Shown: positions 19,107 through 27,564, numbered from the stretch's first letter. The stretch is DNA of 64,000 bases from CAMBDS01 sp964355675 (GCA_964355675.1 CAYHEC010000013.1:29389-93388); one strand, 5' to 3'. Notes: a model not told the origin generated them from the sequence alone. Made by a program: numbers and translations.

Positions 19107-20693
19107 GCTACTGTTCCCAGAAATGGCGCGGTAGGTGTGTTGGCGAATAGTAACGTCACAGCAACTTTCAATGAAGCAATGGCGGCTGGGTCAGTTACTG
19201 CTAATGGCAGGATGACTCTACATCTGCCGGGAGGCGCGGTGGTTGCTGGCGTGGTGACTTACGACAGTGCGAGCGTGACGGCGACCTTCAATCCGACGAA
19301 CGATTTAGCTTCGAGTGTTGTCTATACGGCAACGATTTTGGCCGCCGTTACGGATTATGCCGGTAATGCCATGGGAAGAGACACTTCGTGGACGTTTACT
19401 TCTGCTGACGCTACGCCGCCCCGTGTGGTAGCAACTGTCCCAAGTAATGGCGCTGTGGGTGTGTTGGCGAATAGTAACGTCACGGCAACTTTCAATGAAG
19501 CAATGGCGGCTGGGTCAGTTACTGCTAACGGCAGGATGACACTACATCTGCCGGGAGGAGCATTGGTTGCGGGTGGTGTGACCTACGACAGTGCGAGCGT
19601 GACTGCGACATTCAATCCGACCAACGATTTGGCTTCCGGAATTGTCTATACAGCGACGATATTGGCCGCCGTTACGGACTATGCCGGTAATGCTATGGCA
19701 AGAGACACATCGTGGACATTCACCACAGGGAATCCGGACAATGACGCGCCTACAGTGGTGTCAACCGTACCCGATGACGGAGCAATTCATGTGTGGGTGG
19801 GTACTAATATTACGGCTACCTTTAGTGAACTGATGGATTCGGTCTCGATCACAGCCAACGGCACAATGACTCTGGCGGATTCGAGTGGAGATCCGGTTGC
19901 TGGTACGGTAACCTACAATGTTGCTGACAGTACAGCGACCTTCAATCCGGATGCGGTTTTAGAGATGCTTGCCGAATATACGGCTACTATTACTCATGTC
20001 GCCGCGGATACTGCTGGCAATGAAATGGTGGCAGATACTTCGTGGAGCTTCACAACAGGAGTTGCGGGCATAAACCTTGGATCAGCGGCTACTTTCGCCA
20101 TACTGGCTGGTACGCCAAGCATTACCAACACTGGTGGTTCGATAGTCACCGGTAATGTTGGCATTAGTCCGGCTGAATCAGTGATCGGATTCCCGCCGGG
20201 AGAGATTCGTGAAGGGGCAATTTTTACGGGGCAAGATCAGGAAGTGATTCAAGCCAAAATCGACTTGGAAGCGGCCTATGAGGAAGCTCTTAATCGAAAC
20301 AACGCACCTATCGCCAGAAATGGCAATATTGGTGGGCAAACCCTTCCTCCCGGCCTTTATGTAGCTGACGCCACGCTTTCGATTGCCGACCATCAGACAC
20401 TCGTACTTGACGGAGAAGGCGATGAAAATGCCGTGTGGGTATTCAAGATCGGATCATCTCTGACGACAATTGACGCAAGCGAGGTCCATTTGATTAACGG
20501 CGCACATGCAAGGAATATCTTTTGGAGATGCGCTGAAGCCGCAACGCTTGGAGTGGGCTCGCACTTCGAAGGAACCATCATGTCAGATGCAACTATCTCG
20601 CTCCTTACCGGGGCGACGTTGAATGGCCGGGCATTGGCGTTTACAGCCGCGGTTACTTTGGATGCAAACACCGTCACCTTGCCCGCTGAATAG
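19107..20693 (+). CDS. Multi-Ig-repeat lipoprotein, C-terminal part with DUF3494 domain
   Basis: This is the continuation of the gene at 15565. It holds three more Ig-like repeats (TVPRNGAVG, TVPSNGAVG and TVPDDGAIH copies). From about 20071 to the end comes a domain of some 205 residues: LGSAATFAILAGTPSITNTG, GNVGISPAESVIGFPPG, LPPGLYVADATLSI, WVFKIGSSLT, NIFWRCAEAATLG, FEGTIMSDATISLLTGATLN. These are the hallmarks of DUF3494, the fold of type 1 ice-binding proteins, also found in non-cold organisms as an adhesin tip. The GTG at 19137 is mid-domain and not a real start. An ice-adhesin layout (anchor, long Ig stalk, binding tip) fits, but the ligand is unknown. The hairpin at 20742-20773 follows. 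Confidence 0.83.
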   Translation, partial: ATVPRNGAVGVLANSNVTATFNEAMAAGSVTANGRMTLHLPGGAVVAGVVTYDSASVTATFNPTNDLASSVVYTATILAAVTDYAGNAMGRDTSWTFTSADATPPRVVATVPSNGAVGVLANSNVTATFNEAMAAGSVTANGRMTLHLPGGALVAGGVTYDSASVTATFNPTNDLASGIVYTATILAAVTDYAGNAMARDTSWTFTTGNPDNDAPTVVSTVPDDGAIHVWVGTNITATFSELMDSVSITANGTMTLADSSGDPVAGTVTYNVADSTATFNPDAVLEMLAEYTATITHVAADTAGNEMVADTSWSFTTGVAGINLGSAATFAILAGTPSITNTGGSIVTGNVGISPAESVIGFPPGEIREGAIFTGQDQEVIQAKIDLEAAYEEALNRNNAPIARNGNIGGQTLPPGLYVADATLSIADHQTLVLDGEGDENAVWVFKIGSSLTTIDASEVHLINGAHARNIFWRCAEAATLGVGSHFEGTIMSDATISLLTGATLNGRALAFTAAVTLDANTVTLPAE

Positions 20694-20741
20694 GCATTCG
20701 TTCGGTTCAGAACTGGATTTCGCTTAACTCCCTGCATGAGA

Positions 20742-20773
20742 AGGCCAGCGAGAGGTAAATCTTTCGCTGGCCT
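20742..20773 (+). terminator. Hairpin terminator after the DUF3494 lipoprotein
   Basis: AGGCCAGCGAGAG pairs with CTTTCGCTGGCCT across a short loop, about 50 bases beyond the stop and 40 bases before the next gene. The T-tract is weak. Confidence 0.55.
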
Positions 20774-20815
20774 CGGCAGGGCACGAACTTACACTACTTT
20801 TTCAATGAGGTTGCC

Positions 20816-22807
20816 ATGTTGCAACAAAATACGGTAATCAGCAGATTAATTCTGATCTCGCTATTTCTTGTTTCTATTCCGGCTACAATGCTCGCACAGG
20901 ACATTCGTCCACAGCCAAAATGGTGGTTCGGTGGAGCCGCTGGTGCGAATTTCAACGGATACAACGGTACAACTCAAATCCTGAATGATAGTATAACTAC
21001 TCCAAATCCATTTCATAGGGGTTCAGGAGTGGGACCCTACTTGACGTTCGGAGTAGAGTATCGACCGAACAAAGATTGGGGCGGTATGCTCTACGTGGGA
21101 TTCGATGATCGGAACGGTAAATGGAAGGACATCGTTTCACCGTGCGGCGATCCCATGAAGTTATCAACCACACTCAGCTACATCACTATTGAACCAAGCT
21201 TAAGATTCGCCCCGGTAAGAGGCCGTTTCTACCTGTTCCTTGGGCCGCGTATAGGCATCAGCCCCTCCAGAAGTTTCACCTATGAGGAGGGAGTCCATCT
21301 GGATACGTCAGCCGAATTCAGCAGTGTTCATCCGGTGGTTGTCTCCGCGCAAGTCGGGATGGGTTATGATTTCCATCTCTCTAAGGAGACTGACCCAACG
21401 CAAGTCGATCTTTCGCCATTCATCTCGTTTCACCCCTATTTCGGTCAGCATCCACGGTCGATCGAGAATTGGGCGGTGACCACAGTCCGGGCAGGAGTTA
21501 TCCTTAAAATTGGCAAGGGACGTGTTGGCAAGCGGATTGTGGAGCGGACTCCCGCGGCAGTAATCGAAGGCGATGTCGAGTTTGCTGTTCGAGCGCCAAA
21601 GATAGTGCCTCTCAAGCGCCGGGTACGGGAATCGTTCCCCCTTCGCAATTATGTCTTTTTCGATGAAGGATCGACGGAAATCCCAAATCGATACGTAAAA
21701 CTGTCGAAATCCCAAGCTGTAAACTTCAAGGAAGAGCAATTACAGCAAGTCCAGCCGGAAAACATGACTGGCCGCTCACTTCGACAGATGACTGTCTATT
21801 ATAACGTGCTGAATATCGTCGGTGATCGCATGAAGCGAAGCCCCGGAACGACCATCTCGTTAAGCGGAGCTTCAGATAAAGGCGCGGTACATGGCAAGGC
21901 AAGGGCGGAAACGATAAAGAAGTATCTCGTGGACGTATATGGTATCGATAGTTCACGAATAACGACCGAAGGTCGGATCAAGCCACGTATGCCATCCGAA
22001 CAGCCGGGCGCTACACTTGATATAGCTCTCCTTCGTGAAGGAGATAGTCGCGTAGATATCGAGAGCACTTCGCCTGAATTGTTAGTAGAAACCAAGCGCT
22101 CCTTGATCGATGTCTTGACAATCCAGGTCGGAGGCGCTCCGCACTATATGCTGAAACCGGTGCAAATTGTTGCAGTGGCGGAAGATCCTCTCGAAGGCCA
22201 TGTTATAATAGATGTGGCTGGAGCTTCTGAAGTGTTCAGCTCGTGGGCGGTTGAATTTACAGACGAACAAGGTAAGATGCAACGATTTGGCCCTTACGAT
22301 CAAGAGCGTCAGACCATTTCAGGAAACATCATCCTTGGCGATCGTCCTCAAGGTGATTTCAAGGTCGTGATGATTGGTCAAACGAAGGGTGGAAAAGTTG
22401 TACGGAAAGAAAGTAAAGTCCATCTGGTCCGCCGAGACGAACCGAAGGAAGAAGCTGTTCGTTACAGCATTCTCTTCGATTTCGACAAATCAACGACCGT
22501 AGCGACCTACGAGAATTTCCTCACCGACGTTGTTACACCGCTCATTCCCGCAAACAGCACCGTTGTTATCCATGGTCATACGGATATCATCGGCGAGGAA
22601 GAGTATAACGCTATCCTTGCCTACAAGCGAGCTGAAAGCACCCAGGAGATCATCGAGCGGGCGTTGGTAAAAGCTGGCACGAAAAATGTCACCTTTGAAA
22701 CCCTCGATTTCGGCGAGGATGTTATCTACGCTCCGTTCGATAACAAATATCCCGAAGAGCGGTTCTACAATCGAACGGTCATCATCGATATCGTTCCGGA
22801 TAAGTAA
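20816..22807 (+). CDS. Outer-membrane protein with two OmpA-like domains
   Basis: This 663-residue protein has a signal peptide (residues 1-27, ending MLAQ). Residues about 30-240 look like an outer-membrane beta-barrel, with alternating aromatic/glycine strands. A first OmpA/MotB-like segment covers about 273-402 (YVFFDEGSTEIP...TTISLSGASDKGAVHGKARAETIKK). A beta-rich linker follows. The canonical C-terminal OmpA domain covers about 548-663 (SILFDFDKSTT...VVIHGHTDIIGEEEYNAILAYKRAEST), with the HGHTD peptidoglycan-binding motif. Two OmpA modules in one chain are unusual. It probably ties the outer membrane to the cell wall, and may support the adhesin encoded just upstream. It has its own terminator at 22871-22897. 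Confidence 0.85.
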   Translation: MLQQNTVISRLILISLFLVSIPATMLAQDIRPQPKWWFGGAAGANFNGYNGTTQILNDSITTPNPFHRGSGVGPYLTFGVEYRPNKDWGGMLYVGFDDRNGKWKDIVSPCGDPMKLSTTLSYITIEPSLRFAPVRGRFYLFLGPRIGISPSRSFTYEEGVHLDTSAEFSSVHPVVVSAQVGMGYDFHLSKETDPTQVDLSPFISFHPYFGQHPRSIENWAVTTVRAGVILKIGKGRVGKRIVERTPAAVIEGDVEFAVRAPKIVPLKRRVRESFPLRNYVFFDEGSTEIPNRYVKLSKSQAVNFKEEQLQQVQPENMTGRSLRQMTVYYNVLNIVGDRMKRSPGTTISLSGASDKGAVHGKARAETIKKYLVDVYGIDSSRITTEGRIKPRMPSEQPGATLDIALLREGDSRVDIESTSPELLVETKRSLIDVLTIQVGGAPHYMLKPVQIVAVAEDPLEGHVIIDVAGASEVFSSWAVEFTDEQGKMQRFGPYDQERQTISGNIILGDRPQGDFKVVMIGQTKGGKVVRKESKVHLVRRDEPKEEAVRYSILFDFDKSTTVATYENFLTDVVTPLIPANSTVVIHGHTDIIGEEEYNAILAYKRAESTQEIIERALVKAGTKNVTFETLDFGEDVIYAPFDNKYPEERFYNRTVIIDIVPDK

Positions 22808-22870
22808 GATCGATGACAGCAAATAAAAGCGCGGCAGAAACTCCTGAAAGGTCATGACGCGCAATAGACG

Positions 22871-22897
22871 AGGGGCTGGCTTTTACGGTCAGCCCCT
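22871..22897 (+). terminator. Rho-independent terminator after the OmpA gene
   Basis: AGGGGCTG pairs with CAGCCCCT over an 11-base loop and is followed by TGTTGCTGTT. It lies about 60 bases after the stop. Confidence 0.65.
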
Positions 22898-22924
22898 TGT
22901 TGCTGTTAGTGACTTTCGAGTCCT

Positions 22925-23117
22925 GGAGGGCGGACTTTTAGAGTTCGTTGATTTATTCGTTCGAGTAGAGATTTGATCCTCTTGGAGGGGGGGCTTCAGC
23001 CCCCCCTAAAGGACGATCAAGCACAAACAAGGGCGGGCTGAAGCCCCCCCTCCAAGAGAATCTTGTCCGAATTGGCGTCTCAAGCGAATAAATCAACGAA
23101 CTCTTTTAGTCTGCCCT
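22925..23117. repeat. Nested long inverted repeat (~190 bp)
   Basis: The outer arms are 22925-22964 and 23080-23117; they share GAGTTCGTTGATTTATTCG on the left and its reverse complement CGAATAAATCAACGAACTC on the right. Inside lie a second pair (CTTGGAGGGGGGGCTTCAGC at 22981 against GGCTGAAGCCCCCCCTCCAA at 23035-23054). The rest of 22898-23288 holds only single arms of related words (GGCGGACGAGGGCGTCCGCC at about 23223) and no gene. Confidence 0.75.
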
Positions 23118-23288
23118 TACTCCGCGTAGGATAAGCGTCTCGCTTGTCTGTCATATTGAGTCAACCGGGACGGTTAACCTACGCGATCATCTTATTCATG
23201 GCACTCCAAGCTACGGTGAAGTGGCGGACGAGGGCGTCCGCCTGGACTCCTTAAGCCTTTTGGCAAACTTTAAAAACGAGACATTCCC

Positions 23289-23750
23289 ATGTCAAACCAA
23301 ATATTTCTGTCCGCCGAATCGATCCACAAGTACTTCGACCGCTTCGGGATTGAAGAAACAGTCGAATTGCCGGTGATCGGGAAGGTTGTGATCTCTGCAA
23401 AAGAGATCTGTTTCCAGTCTGACCGGCTCAGCCTGCCGATTCATCACAAGATTATGCTTGTTCCGGACTTTGAAATTGCATTCGAGAAGTTCGAATGCAA
23501 TGGAACCAAGCTGTCTTTCGAGATTGGCCGGGTTGGAATCATCCCTGGATTCGGCATCGAGCTATTATGTGAAGCTCTTGCAGGAATCATCAACAAAAAG
23601 CTCGGCGGATCCAGAGTCAAACTCGAGGGAAACCGGTTATTCGTAGAGCTAACAGACATTCTATCGGATAAATTGCACGACATCCGGATTACCGAACTCA
23701 AGATAATAGCGGGAAATGAGGCTGGCATTCGGTTTGGATTTGAGTTTTAA
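23289..23750 (+). CDS. Conserved-looking hypothetical protein, 153 residues
   Basis: I do not recognise the family. The protein has no signal peptide, no membrane segment and no cysteine-rich motif. It appears alpha/beta with alternating hydrophobic strands (VIGKVVISAKEICFQSDRLSLPI; RLFVELTDILSD). A central amphipathic helix (FGIELLCEALAGIINKKLGG) suggests lipid- or membrane-associated beta-roll folds such as LmeA/DUF2993, but that is only a resemblance in pattern. It sits immediately before the first TetR gene, on the same strand but separated by a promoter block. Coding is supported by normal codon usage over its whole length and by the absence of a better frame. Confidence 0.6.
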   Translation: MSNQIFLSAESIHKYFDRFGIEETVELPVIGKVVISAKEICFQSDRLSLPIHHKIMLVPDFEIAFEKFECNGTKLSFEIGRVGIIPGFGIELLCEALAGIINKKLGGSRVKLEGNRLFVELTDILSDKLHDIRITELKIIAGNEAGIRFGFEF

Positions 23751-23782
23751 TTGTTTGTCAATCATTAAACAGTGCCAAGACA

Positions 23783-23821
23783 ATGCGCAAACCCGTTTTT
23801 GAGCTATATTGTCAATTGATG
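23783..23821 (+). promoter_or_regulatory. Promoter/operator of TetR gene 1 (weaker copy of the shared block)
   Basis: ATGCGC (23783-23788), a 16-base spacer and TATATT (23805-23810) repeat the spacing seen at 15283 and 24863. TGTCAATTGATG (23810-23821) is the palindrome with its last bases changed. Two small hairpins (GGGCGATGGCAAGCATCGCC at about 23842; AGGCGAACCTTGTGTTCGCC at about 23867) lie in the leader. Confidence 0.55.
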
Positions 23822-23936
23822 GCCAGACTGAATGACCTTAAAGGGCGATGGCAAGCATCGCCCGTACAGGCGAACCTTGTGTTCGCCTTGACCGAGCCTG
23901 CGCACTGCAAACTATTATCATAAAAAGTAATCTTCT

Positions 23937-24629
23937 ATGCCGATAATTCCTGAGAATGCCATTGAAGTCGCACTGGAAAATTTAGCGTCAGATCCGAGAA
24001 TTCCACCGGACAAAAATACTCCCCGGGGACAAATTTTCATAGCGGCTACCAAGTTGTTTGCTGAATTCGGTTACCAAGGAACGAACACTCGCGCCATTGC
24101 CAGTAACGCAGGCGTCAAGCAGGTCATGGTTCATTACTATTTCGGCAGTAAAGAACAGCTTTATGAAACAGTACTGAAGTATGAATGCATAAATATGTTG
24201 GCGGTAATATTTGAGGCAAACAACAACAGTAAGTCGAGTGCAGAGATGCTGATTGATTCGCCTATCCGGCTGATGACGGTGTTGCATGACAATCCGCAAT
24301 GGGCGTCTTTACTGCGCCGTGAGATAGCAGACGGGGCTGTTCACCTCAAGCGCGCACTGAAGGGTGTAAACGAACTCGGTCCGCTTGGGGCGGGATTATA
24401 TTTTAATGATGTTTATAATGAGGCAGTACGTGAGGGCAAGGTTGTCGATCTACCGGTCGAAGCGGTTCGGGAATGTCTGCTTGCTATTGGGTACAGCGCC
24501 ATTTATCTGGCTCCTCTGATCTCGATGATCAATGAACGTGACTTTCAGAATGAGACAGTCTGGGAAGAATGGAAACTCACGTTGAGCACAATTCTGAAGA
24601 GAGGTCTGTTGATTAGTCCGACGGCTTAG
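23937..24629 (+). CDS. TetR-family transcriptional regulator 1
   Basis: This 230-residue regulator has a TetR DNA-binding region at about residues 27-85: TPRGQIFIAATKLFAEFGYQ, then NTRAIASNAGVKQVMVHYYF and GSKEQLYETVL, the standard helix-turn-helix with YYFGSKE. The C-terminal ligand/dimer domain contains the phrase SPIRLMTVLHDNPQWASLLR and a REIADGAVHL helix. It is a close paralogue of the regulator at 24988, with long stretches identical (SPIRLMTVLHDNP, VRECLLAIGYSAIYLAPLI). A variant of the shared TGTCAATTGACA operator precedes it, so autoregulation is likely. The inducer is unknown; the C-terminal domain does not match a class I can name. Confidence 0.88.
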   Translation: MPIIPENAIEVALENLASDPRIPPDKNTPRGQIFIAATKLFAEFGYQGTNTRAIASNAGVKQVMVHYYFGSKEQLYETVLKYECINMLAVIFEANNNSKSSAEMLIDSPIRLMTVLHDNPQWASLLRREIADGAVHLKRALKGVNELGPLGAGLYFNDVYNEAVREGKVVDLPVEAVRECLLAIGYSAIYLAPLISMINERDFQNETVWEEWKLTLSTILKRGLLISPTA

Positions 24630-24650
24630 TAATAAGTTGAGAGCGTTTGC

Positions 24651-24727
24651 TGGTGAGGCGGACAGCTGTCCGCCTCACCAACGCAATGATTTATGGATTT
24701 ATTGGATACCGGCTTTCGCCGGTATGA
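24651..24727. repeat. Perfect 30-base palindrome followed by a REP-like hairpin
   Basis: 24651-24680 is a perfect palindrome (TGGTGAGGCGGACAG and its complement). 24703-24727 (GGATACCGGCTTTCGCCGGT...) is the same REP-like word as at 4854, with compensating changes in both arms. Confidence 0.7.
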
Positions 24728-24760
24728 GAACAACCTAAGCAACTGAACGAATGCCTTAAC

Positions 24761-24801
24761 AACAGAACCCCTGCATCACCGATGCGGGGGTTCTGTTGTT
24801 T
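24761..24801 (+). terminator. Strong hairpin terminator between the two TetR genes
   Basis: AACAGAACCCCTGCATC and GATGCGGGGGTTCTGTT form a 17-base stem with one wobble pair and a 3-base loop, followed by GTTT. It would separate transcription of the two TetR genes. Confidence 0.75.
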
Positions 24802-24860
24802 AGAAGACGCGGCAACTGTTTGTTGAGTTTATAAAAAAACTGAGAAATAGTTCAATATTT

Positions 24861-24938
24861 GTTTGCATTATTGATATACAATGCTATATTGTCAATTGAC
24901 ATAGGCGTATGAATACGGCATACGACATTGGCGATTGA
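24861..24938 (+). promoter_or_regulatory. Promoter/operator of TetR gene 2
   Basis: TTGCAT (24863-24868), 16 bases, TATATT (24885-24890), then the perfect palindrome TGTCAATTGACA (24890-24901) and the downstream element GACATTGGCGATTGA ending at 24938. Order and spacing are the same as in the block at 15281-15358. It lies about 50-90 bases ahead of the ATG at 24988, where a tightly autoregulated TetR operator is expected. Confidence 0.68.
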
Positions 24939-24987
24939 CAATAAGTATTGCAATGATCGCAAATCAGTTTTGAACTCAAGGAGCCCC

Positions 24988-25764
24988 ATGTCCACTACTT
25001 TGGTCGCCGATCCGGCAACTCTGATCGATCCAATCACTCTGATAGATGTTGCAGAAACAATAAATATCCTTTCACTTCCTGTGGTGCATCAGGAACTGTC
25101 AGATGAGATACCCAAAGCGCCCGACATGGCTACGCCCCGCGGCCAGATCTTCGCCGCCGCAACCCGGTTATTTGCCGCGTCCGGCTTCAAGGGAACGAAT
25201 ACTCGCGCCATAGCCAAAGAGGCTGGCGTCAAACAAGTCATGATTCATTACTATTTCGGCAGTAAGGAGCTTCTCTACGAAGCGGTCTTGAAGTATGAAG
25301 GCATGATGATGATTGCGGTTATTTTCGGGGAGAACCCCGAGAATAAGTCTCCTGAAGAGATGCTGATAGATTCGCCGATCCGGCTGATGACTGTGTTGCA
25401 TGACAATCCCCTCTGGGCGGCGTTGCTGAGATTCGAAATAGCCGATGGGGCTGTTCATTTAAGGCATGCCTTACGTGGCGTCACGGAATATGGTCCACTC
25501 GGAGCCAATCAACATTTTCATAACGCATATCTGGCGGCGGTCAAGGCTGGAACCGCGGTAAATCTTCCTATCGAAGCGGTGCGGGAATGTTTGTTAGCTA
25601 TTGGTTACAGCGCGATCTATCTGGCTCCCTTGATAGCGATGATCAACGAACGGGATTTCCATGATGAGGTAGTTTGGGAAGAGTGGAAACTGACCCTTAG
25701 CACGATTCTCAAGAAGGGATTGCTGGTTTCGGAGCCGCACACGTTAGCCATGCCTGTTAAGTAA
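24988..25764 (+). CDS. TetR-family transcriptional regulator 2
   Basis: This is a 258-residue paralogue of the regulator at 23937, with a longer N terminus (about 40 extra residues rich in Ile/Leu/Val). I chose the ATG at 24988 because AAGGAG lies four bases upstream; the in-frame upstream ATG at 24928 falls inside the conserved operator block. The DNA-binding region is TPRGQIFAAATRLFAASGFK, NTRAIAKEAGVKQVMIHYYF, GSKELLYEAVL. The recognition helices of the two paralogues are nearly identical, so both may bind the same TGTCAATTGACA site. The candidate target outside the pair is the Ig-repeat lipoprotein at 15565. No RBS-linked partner gene follows directly; the OmpA/TSP3 gene begins 165 bases later. 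Confidence 0.88.
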   Translation: MSTTLVADPATLIDPITLIDVAETINILSLPVVHQELSDEIPKAPDMATPRGQIFAAATRLFAASGFKGTNTRAIAKEAGVKQVMIHYYFGSKELLYEAVLKYEGMMMIAVIFGENPENKSPEEMLIDSPIRLMTVLHDNPLWAALLRFEIADGAVHLRHALRGVTEYGPLGANQHFHNAYLAAVKAGTAVNLPIEAVRECLLAIGYSAIYLAPLIAMINERDFHDEVVWEEWKLTLSTILKKGLLVSEPHTLAMPVK

Positions 25765-25929
25765 GCAAATTCTAATCAATAATATCCTTCCAGGTTGAGT
25801 TGGATACTTCTAAATAATATTTCAACCATTATTCCTTACTGTCCTCATCAGATTGTGAGGAGCTTGAAATTCTAACGAGTGAGTTCAGCTGGCACAACGC
25901 TATTGCGAGCTCACCAAAAGGAGAATGAG

Positions 25930-27534
25930 ATGAAACATTTAGTACTAATTGTCCTGTTGGCGATTTCGCTCGTAGCAGTCAATTCCGCCGACGCAAAATT
26001 CTTCAGTCCCGCCTGGGGTTATGGCGTCAATGCGGGTGGCGCCCGCGGAGATAACGCGAATGGCCACGAAGAATGGCAACCTTATGTTGGTGGGCATATG
26101 CAGACCGCCCTATTACCGCTTCTGAATGGCCAAATCGGAGTGAGTTACTCACAGCTTCACGCAACGGGATCTGCTGGTTACTACACCAATACGATTCAAG
26201 TTGACGGCAGACTTAGCCTCTGTTTGTTTCGGATGCCTGAGGCGTTCCCTTACCTATACGCTGGGTTTGGGTTTGCAAAGGATCAGAGAAGAAACGGAAC
26301 CAAATGGTTGCCGGTGATCCCGGCGGGAGTTGGGATTCAATCACCGCTGAGCCAGAATCTTTTGCTTGCGGTAAATGGCGGCTACAATCTGGCGCTGTCA
26401 GACGACCTTGACCATCATGTTCGAACCGTCAATACAAATCAATTCACCAGCCAAAAGCAGGACGGTTACTGGGGTCTAACGGTTGGCTTGGTGTTCGGTG
26501 GCAGGAAGACGGACAAGCCGGATCAAGCGGCGGCAGTTGAGGTGAACGATAAGGACACCGATAATGACGGTTTGAGCGATAAGGATGAAAAAACCTACGG
26601 CACCAATCCTAAGATAGCCGACACCGACGGCGACACCTTGAATGATGGCGATGAAGTCCATAAATACCGAACAGATCCGCTTAAACCCGACACTGATATG
26701 GACGGTTTGACCGACGGCAATGAAGTGACCATCTATCACTCCGATCCGATTAAAGCCGACACCGACGGCGACCTTCTTAATGATGGCGCTGAAGTGACAC
26801 AGTATAAAACCAATCCGGTAAAAGCAGATACTGATACTGATGGTTTAACTGATAACGACGAAGTCAACAAGTATCGCACCGATGCACTGAAGACAGACTC
26901 GGAGAACGACGGTCTGAGTGACGGTGACGAGATCATCAAATTCCAGAGCGATCCATCGAAACCCGACTCTGACAGCGACGGAATCAAAGATGGCGACGAA
27001 GTTAATAAGTTCAAGACCGATCCAAGCAAGTCCGACACCGAAGGTGATGGTCTTTCCGATGGTGACGAAGTGAACAAGTACCGCACAAACGCCTTAATGG
27101 TTGACACCGATGAAGGTGGTATGAACGACGGTGCGGAAATCAAAGCCAACAAGAATCCATTAGACCCCAAGGACGATTTATTCGAGCTGGTTAGCGGTAA
27201 GAAAATCGTACTTCGCGGTATCAACTTCGATACCAACAAGTCGAAAGTTCTGCCTGAGTCTGAATGGATTTTAGAAAAAGCACGCGCTTCGATGGTCGCA
27301 TATCCCGATGTAACCGTCGTTATTTCAGGCCATACTGATAGTGTAGGGAGCGATGACGCCAACCGGACATTATCTCAGAAGAGAGCGCAATCAGTCAAAG
27401 ATTGGCTTGTGGCGAAGGGTATTCCCTCTGACCGGATGAAAGTAGTCGGCAAAGGTGAAACTGAACCGATGTCGTCAAACGACACTGAAGACGGTCGCGC
27501 TGAAAATCGCCGGATGGAATTTGCGGTCGAGTAA
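25930..27534 (+). CDS. OmpA-family protein with thrombospondin type 3 calcium repeats
   Basis: I start at the ATG at 25930 (534 residues), preceded by AAAGGAGAATGAG; the ATG at 25879 has no signal peptide behind it. Residues 1-23 are a signal peptide. About 25-200 are a beta-barrel. Residues about 207-415 are nine 23-residue TSP3 units of the form D(T/S)DxDGLxDGDEVxKYxTDPxKx, whose Asp residues bind calcium. Residues about 420-534 are a canonical OmpA domain (NFDTNKSKVLPES, ISGHTDSVGSDDANRTLSQK, GKGETEPMSSN, NRRMEF). It is a structural outer-membrane/peptidoglycan tether with a rigid calcium-stabilised periplasmic linker. The small barrel gene follows after 30 bases, so the two probably form an operon. 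Confidence 0.92.
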   Translation: MKHLVLIVLLAISLVAVNSADAKFFSPAWGYGVNAGGARGDNANGHEEWQPYVGGHMQTALLPLLNGQIGVSYSQLHATGSAGYYTNTIQVDGRLSLCLFRMPEAFPYLYAGFGFAKDQRRNGTKWLPVIPAGVGIQSPLSQNLLLAVNGGYNLALSDDLDHHVRTVNTNQFTSQKQDGYWGLTVGLVFGGRKTDKPDQAAAVEVNDKDTDNDGLSDKDEKTYGTNPKIADTDGDTLNDGDEVHKYRTDPLKPDTDMDGLTDGNEVTIYHSDPIKADTDGDLLNDGAEVTQYKTNPVKADTDTDGLTDNDEVNKYRTDALKTDSENDGLSDGDEIIKFQSDPSKPDSDSDGIKDGDEVNKFKTDPSKSDTEGDGLSDGDEVNKYRTNALMVDTDEGGMNDGAEIKANKNPLDPKDDLFELVSGKKIVLRGINFDTNKSKVLPESEWILEKARASMVAYPDVTVVISGHTDSVGSDDANRTLSQKRAQSVKDWLVAKGIPSDRMKVVGKGETEPMSSNDTEDGRAENRRMEFAVE

Positions 27535-27564
27535 CCATCATTCGATGGAAGAAGGAATTTCGTA

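Noticed and set aside
26736..27362. 208-residue minus-strand frame
   Set aside because: Antisense of the TSP3 repeats; serine/leucine periodicity mirrors the 23-residue repeat on the real strand.
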